NCBI GenBank assembly: GCA_029891345.1 | Contig: CM056993.1 | Span: 109,917,800 to 109,981,799 of the forward strand | DNA from: Dryococelus australis | Lineage: Eukaryota; Arthropoda; Insecta; Phasmatodea; Phasmatidae | Length of the DNA: 64,000 bases | Reading direction: 5' to 3' | Shown here: positions 57,805 to 64,000 of the stretch, piece by piece | Layout of the letters: each line of letters begins with the position of its first letter | How positions within the stretch are numbered: the stretch's first letter is position 1 | Program-made: the position numbers and the translations under genes | The notes under the pieces: generated by a model | What the model saw: only the letters and a program-made list of their open reading frames with translations | What the model was told of the DNA's origin: nothing | Databases searched by the model: none

Positions 57805-58780
57805 GGGGCGACTGAAAAGTATCCATTCAGAATGTTTACCATTCCGGAAATTTTGCATCCATACTTGCGCAGAAAAATCCGGAATGGTAACCATTCACAT
57901 TTTATTAGCAAAGCATTGCGTTACTGAATACTGAAAAGTATCAATTTTAGGAATGGTTACCATTCCGGATTTTTGTACCGACATTCACATCCCAAATATC
58001 CTGAAAAGTGTCCACAGTCGGAATGTTTACAGTTCCGATATGTGTGTTTTTTAATTGTAATCCGCAAAAGCCTGGGAACAGTCCACTGCCTGAATGGTAA
58101 CAATTCAGGACTCAAGTGTGAAAAACAGTTGACAATATTACAGTAATATTACATATAATACAAAAATATGTTAAATTGCAATACACACACGCACATTATT
58201 TCTCAATGCAAATAGGCTACATACGACAATCATTTGTGGGGAAACTCCAAGCTTCGCTGATTCATGACGCTTCGTGTCACCATCCAAAAAAAAAATTGCC
58301 GGTGTGCCTTGAATCTCTGATTTTGGGTGTTTATTCCCCTGCTGCCGCTGGTACTCAGGCTCGGTGCATAATGTTTGGTTACGCTTGTACAGTATTTTAA
58401 ATTGCGATGAGCTACGCTTTAAAATCATTTGTGGGGAAACTACAAGCTTCGCTGACACCAAAAAGACAGATTGGTTACCATTAAGGCAGTGGACAGTTTT
58501 CAGGCTTTTGTGGATTGCAACTAAAACACACATGCCGGAATATAAACTTTCTGACTGTGGGCACTTTCCAGGATATTTAGGATGTGAATGTCGGTACAAA
58601 AATCCAAGAATGGTAACCATTCCTAAAATGGATACTTTTCAGGATTCAGTAACCAAATGCTTTGCTAATAAAATGTGAATGGTTATCATTCCGGATTTTT
58701 CTGCGCATGTGTGGATGCAAAATTTCCAGAATGGTAACCATTCCGAATGGATACTTTTCAGACCCCCCCCCCCCCCCCCT
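57805..58780. mobile_element. Fold-back element with embedded palindromes
   Basis: Two ~295-bp inverted arms (about 57,812-58,110 and 58,471-58,763) surround a ~360-bp centre. Both outer ends carry CTGAAAAGTATCCATTC next to G- or C-rich flanks. Each arm contains two perfect 15-bp palindromes (GAATGGTAACCATTC at 57,882 and 58,608 and 58,729; GAATGGTTACCATTC at 57,951). The centre has a direct duplication: AATCATTTGTGGGGAAACTC near 58,229 and AATCATTTGTGGGGAAACTA near 58,421, both followed by AAGCTTCGCTGA. No transposase. Confidence 0.75.
58763..58779. repeat. C-run at the fold-back border
   Basis: Homopolymer of 17 C directly outside the right arm. Confidence 0.9.
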
Positions 58781-58799
58781 TTTCCACTATTGTATGGTT

Positions 58800-61640
58800 G
58801 CTTAAATACCGCAGGTTTCATATCGATTTGTCTGTTTTGCTAGGCACAAATAAACCTTCTCGTTATTAAAATTACGCATGTCGGTTTGATCACTATACGC
58901 GTACATGAAATAATACTGTATTAAGGTAACAAAAATATTTGAAGATATCGTCGAATGTGTGTGATGCGTACTTCTTTCGACACGGCAAATGAGGTAGAGC
59001 AATTGGTGCATTTTATTTCACATTGGTGTCCCCAATGAGGGCCCAATCAACTTCACTTGTAACGAGGTTACTATTCCCTAATAATGTCCGTTGACACACA
59101 AGTAAAATTATATGAACAGCCAGGTCGTTATAAATCTGAATATTGATATCTACTCATTTTATTCCGAGATTGTCCATCCACATTAGTAGTTTTATCAAAA
59201 TAAGCGTAATCGTTATCTTATAGTATAGTTTATGTTATGTCGTAACTGGGTGTTGGCACAGAAATATATATATAACTTACATAAGGGCTCCGTCAACGTC
59301 GGAGTTGTCCCCAACTTCTATAGCAGTGTACTGATGTGTGACAACAGATGTGGGTGCTAGTTTTGCCAATTTATCTTAACTTTTTACCGGAGCGAGCGAC
59401 ATGATGTGTGGGAACAGCACATCTAAATTTATCAATGGGTATTTTTTGTTTGGTGCCGTACACAATACCAACATAAAGCGTTCTCCTGCGTTGCTTATCT
59501 CTTGTAGATTAACACCGGCTTTATCGAAAACTGATTAAAGACTATGTAAATAACCTTGCTTTACCAAAGAATTTACAGATTTTATTTTAAATTCGCCGTA
59601 TATTTCTTCGTAGAATAGCAATAACAAGATGCGTGTAGGAATAACAAATTTTCACTTATTACAATCCTTGTCAAATTTAGAATTTCATTGAAAGAGAAAA
59701 TGCGAATTGCTGTTTTGCTTCTGCCAGGTTTAAGGTAATACACATCTTATTGGTGAGTATTTGCAACGAGTAGAATCAAGATATTTATATATTCTCCAAC
59801 TACAGTTACATATTCGTGAGTTTCGGACATGTCAATAGCACTTTTTATTACCAGTGCATCGACATCATCAGTAGCTTGAGAGACTGTTATTTAAGCATAT
59901 ATTAGTTTAAGCGACAAAATAAATATAGCTTTGTTTTTGCAATTTCTAAGGAATTTCTCTTGCTTTATTGTTGGAATCTTTGATCCATCAAACAAGACAT
60001 CGTCACTTTATTCTTGAAAGCATCGTTGTTTTTCGTTCGCATGTGTTCGTGCTTGTAGAAATCTCGCTGTTGCCATCAAAGACAATGGTGATTATGATGG
60101 CAATAGTAAGATGATAAGTAGTGACACGGTACACCAGGAACCCTCCAACTATAACGAAAATAGAACTTTGTTTCGAGAAATGTTTATACGATACTGACTC
60201 AAAGAGTGCATACAAAGCAACTTTTGCTGTTTGGCGTATGCTTTGCTCGTCAAACAAACAAGTACGTATTGATGCCAGTTCATATCTGAAATATTGTGAT
60301 AGATTTTCACCTTAAATTTACACTCAATATTCCTTTGAATAGCAATTTTTTTTTTTTTTTTTTGCTGGTACTGCTGTGCCATGCACTCTGAAGTTGAAAT
60401 TTACAATAGCATGTGAGAAGACTGTCTGATCTCTTAGATGTCTTTGTTCCAAAATTCTTTCCAATTATTGTCATTATCCCTTCCCATTCTTTTCGTTAGC
60501 TTTGTGACAGTTGATAATTTCATTGCCAACATTTCCCATTGCTACCGAAAGTATTACTTCTTCATTTTGTCCCTCTTTCGTGTATTAAACCACTATTCGT
60601 CTTCATTGCGTTCATCGATATTTATTTCACTGCCACATGCGACTAAATGACAGGCCATGATTCATTATGTACTTCTTCCGATAGTGAAATATAGTTTTTC
60701 TGTAAATAATTTAAATTCTTCAGGTGTAATTTTAAATTTCAGATTCAGTATTTATTGGAAATACAGTTTAGCAGACGTGACATAGTTAAGACAGCCACAG
60801 TCATAGGAAATTGGATAAATGTATTGAAAACGTTTTAGATGTATATTCCAGTCGCCCATTTGTTCAGCTCGAATGAACATTTTTGTCGATGCTTGTCCAA
60901 TCAAACCAATCAACCATAGCTGAGCAGTATCAAATCTCGTCATCACTGTGTATTTCGTTTCATTCATTCTGTGTTGTAGTAATATGAATTATATAATTAT
61001 TGTCCAGTATGTTCACTCTTTGGTTGACTACCACTGAAATCACAAACCTTCGTATCTAGAAAACAAGTTGGTATATTTTAAACCTATAATAATGTCGTTT
61101 ACAAAACTTTCGTAATTTGTTGATGGCCAAGACAAAGGAATGCAAAAAAGTGGAGAGAACAAGGGTTATTCTTTTTTCAATATAATTCCAACAGTTTCTA
61201 TTTTTACCCTTTTAATATTTTGTTGGAGCACAAAGTTGAACCATTTAAAATTCTCATTATTATGTTGATATTCGTAATGAAAAAGCAGTTTGAAATCGTG
61301 TACCACGCGTTGTTATTCACAGAAAAATTTTAATGGAAAAATACCCCCCCCCCCCCCCCCGCCTTTCCATACAATCCTAGGCTTCGGCTCCAGGCGGTTT
61401 CGTGGGGACTTACAGTATGTAGTTTGAGACACCTCATAGAACGTTTTCCCGCATAAAATCCTTTAATATGAATTAGTTTCTCTGAAAGGCTGATATTCTG
61501 TTTTCATTGACTGACCCGTCCACGGCAACCTCACTTCACCACTCACAACAATCCTACGCGGAGCTGACTCGGCCCCGGCATCATGAAGTTTTGTATCTTT
61601 CATTTCGACCTCACACAGTACATATTCCGAATTCAATTCA
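58800..61640. other. AT-rich non-coding stretch
   Basis: Short ORFs on both strands have no recognisable domains. Contains a T-run (60,345-60,363) and a C-run (61,344-61,360). Confidence 0.45.
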
Positions 61641-61644
61641 GTTT

Positions 61645-61880
61645 TATTTCCCGCCAAGTGTAACCGGGTCCGATTCCTCGCGAGCACCACTCCCGGGTTT
61701 CAGAACGTAGTAACTGTGGTCAGACGATACCGCTAGTCGACGGGTTTTCTAGAGGATCTCCTGTTCCCCCTCCCCCCGCTCCAGTACTCCGGCTCTGTTC
61801 CATACACGCCTGGTTTCACCCTCATCGGCTCTCAATGCCTCGTTATCAACAGCCGCTCAAACCTTTCATCTTCATTTAGT
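61645..61880 (+). repeat. SINE copy, 5'-truncated
   Basis: Begins near GTAACCGGGTCCGATTCCTC (B-box area) and continues GACGGGTTTTCTAGAGGATC, TCACCCTCATCGGCTCTCAA and the tail AACAGCCGCTCAAACC. Diverged from the other copies. Confidence 0.65.
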
Positions 61881-63945
61881 TTGACTGAGCGGTACGGGGC
61901 GATGCTTGATTGCCCGCACAAAATAATCAGTTGTTCGCTCTCAGCAGTTAAAGCCGATTCGCACTTTAGTTAAGATGGAGTTCGTTGCGTTGGCTTAGCG
62001 CTATCGTAATGTTCAGGTGTAGGCAGCGCAGCAGCGTAGGTGTCCACATAAAGTTAACAACGACGTGAAGTTGAAATTTCCATGTGAGAAATTAGTAGGG
62101 ATTTTTCGAAACAAAACATTGTTTGTAATATCTCGGTCTGGAGCTAGTACAAGTGAACTCCATTATTTTCTTATTTGTTCTTATACACAAAAAATTTTTC
62201 CACTCTATTTGCAAAAATTGAAATCTTTTAAACTTAGAAATTTTTTCATAAGCTCCTTAAAGTATTCTACGATCATAGTGTATTTTTCGAACTCAATTTT
62301 TGCGCATTTATGCGTATCTTATCTAATTTGGTTTTGAGTTACTCAACACAAATAAAAGTGAAAATAATATTTTTTTTATCCCAATTAGTTTTTCTATATA
62401 TTCATGTCCCTTAAAATCTACAAATTCCCGAGAAGTTACTCAAAACAAAATAACCTGAAAAAGATGTGTTTGAGAAGTAAGTCTTAAAATAATTCATATC
62501 TCTTAATTTAGCATAATATGGAAGCCGTATCCTACTCAAAATAAAATAAAAAATATTATCTCGATTATATAACATTTTCCGGCTTCCAGAGTACCTAATT
62601 GGATTGTCATAATTATTATGTGAGAAGCCTAATGAATTATGAATTTGCATTTTATACGTGCACTAGTTCCAGCCTATAGGTTGTTGAGTAATTACTCCCA
62701 AATTTATCAATAATTACAATCTACATTTTCCGGTTACTTCATAATGTAATTAATGAATAATATTTATTTTCCATTTCAACAGATTTCGCTTTTCCTACGC
62801 GTCTAAAAACGTTACTGGTTCATTTATAAATAACACACTAAGGACGTACGTTCAAAAGACTAAATTTACTTTTTTAAATTTTGAGCATATAACATACTTT
62901 TCCATTGCGATATTAAGAAACAATGTGATAAAAGTATAACAATGGAGAAAACCGATTTTCAATAAAGAATTAAACATGTTATTGGAATTTTAAATGTACT
63001 ATAATGTCTTTTTCCGTGCAAATTTCAAAATACAACACTGTGAATACGTTATGCTACAGCTATAAATAACTGGTCATATTATAAAAAACGCCAAGAAAGC
63101 CATTTCTTGGAAATTTGCTATACGGTCCGTTTATATTTCAATCTCAACGTTTGAGATCAAATTTACTGTAAAAATGACCATAAGTTAATCACTTGCCAAA
63201 TATGAGCCAACTGTCGAATTTGAAACAAATTATAGCATGGTACTCCGTGACTTCAAGAAACAATTTAGCTGAAGCCAGACTTTGCGTTAAAATTACTTTT
63301 TGAAATTTGTACGAATCAACTTTTAAGTTCAAAAGCTTATATTTACGCTAAAAAATCATGATAAACTAATTGTATTAATCTGTCATTGATAGGCTATGTC
63401 ATGAAACTATAAAACATCCCCAAAATCTATCAATTTCATTTGCTGTTCAGCAGCCTTAAGGTATTTACATTACAGTAGCGCCCCCGGTGTCAGTATTTTG
63501 TACTACCGTGACATCTGTTACTGCATAGTTCGCTTCATGTGACGTCAAACGAATTGTCAAGGTGCCGAGCGTTTAGGAAAATTTGGCTTAATCAGATGCG
63601 AGCCGTACTAACAAGTACATAATTAATTTCAGAAACAGACACTAACTAATAAGGGAATTCCGAAAACCACAAGCATTGTGACTGCCAAGGAAACAGGGCC
63701 AGAGGCCAGATAGCCAATTGAAACGTGCCTTCGATCTCTGTGACGTGTTTACACGATGGTAGTCGTAGCTAGTGAATTCGCAGCAAGTGAAATATGTCAG
63801 GTATCCACCGGTGCTTTACTATTTATGTAAGGGAAGTCTCACTCACTATAACAGAGACTGAATTCCGCTGGTTTTACTGCAGTGGTGCGTACTGATTTCG
63901 AATGCTACGGGACTCTGGTTAGCGGCGCATTCTTCTTTCTCGGTA
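61881..63945. other. AT-rich non-coding stretch
   Basis: I see nothing beyond AT-rich DNA and short chance ORFs; a slightly GC-richer patch near 63,475-63,580 carries no named motif. Confidence 0.45.
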
Positions 63946-64000
63946 TAGGCAGTTCGCTGTAAAATGAGCACTTATGAGGCCCTAGTTATTTTTTTTTCCT
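63946..64000 (+). mobile_element. Family A MITE, subfamily 2, cut by window end
   Basis: Left terminus GGCAGTTCGCTGTAAAATGA followed by GAGGCCCTAGTTA, identical in layout to 6,083 onward. The remainder lies outside the window. Confidence 0.65.

Noticed and set aside
1..64000. CRISPR arrays, operons, bacterial promoters
   Set aside because: No regularly spaced direct repeats; composition and element types are eukaryotic.

Overview
This window looks like gene-poor, AT-rich arthropod nuclear DNA, most likely from an insect. The evidence is the lack of long ORFs or operon structure, many microsatellites and homopolymer runs, dense short inverted-repeat elements (MITEs), a tRNA-derived SINE family, mariner/Tc1 transposase remnants and one decayed DNA-virus insertion. 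From memory, the SINE resembles sequence often mistranslated in stick-insect (Phasmatodea) gene models. That makes a phasmid my best guess, but I could not check it.

Layout. The first ~34 kb is repeats and relics. SINE copies lie at 2.5, 6.1, 16.8, 22.3 and 27.4 kb. Two abundant MITE families, called A and B here, are scattered through the window, and A has two subfamilies that share terminal repeats. A third repeat family (C, ~650 bp, with a conserved TATA box and a right end that is poly-T in two copies) lies at 13.4, 19.1 and 43.1 kb. Single elements include a fold-back at 2.8 kb, a PIF/Harbinger-like MITE at 17.65-18.33 kb, a Tc1-like relic at 26.8-27.3 kb and a TIR element at 30.65 kb. 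GC-rich islands interrupt the AT-rich background. The one at 24.3-24.8 kb carries a palindromic CRE and two YY1/Pho-type sites.

From ~34.9 to ~38.25 kb lies an endogenous viral element, the main discovery of the window. It is a fragment of the capsid module of an adintovirus/Polinton-like DNA virus: a truncated packaging ATPase on the minus strand, then on the plus strand an intact PLA2/pX-like protein, a frameshifted minor-capsid-like gene, a small basic ORF, a major-capsid-like gene with stops and frameshifts, and a tiny cysteine-rich ORF with its own TATA box. I found no DNA polymerase, integrase or terminal repeats, so it is a partial relic. The PLA2/pX ORF is the only multi-domain ORF left open.

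The right part holds a self-nested MITE pair (40.7-41.5 kb), a mariner-derived element (39.4-40.0 kb), a decayed zinc-finger gene (46.9-47.6 kb, minus), two MITEs apparently split by insertions (50.6-52.8 kb), a fold-back element with four perfect 15-bp palindromes (57.8-58.8 kb) and the only good host-gene signal. That signal is a GC-rich 5' region with a candidate first coding exon (55,993-56,137, plus) encoding a His/Gln/Ala-rich N-terminus and ending at a strong splice donor. No rRNA, clear tRNA gene or CRISPR array is present, and the rest is unremarkable AT-rich DNA.
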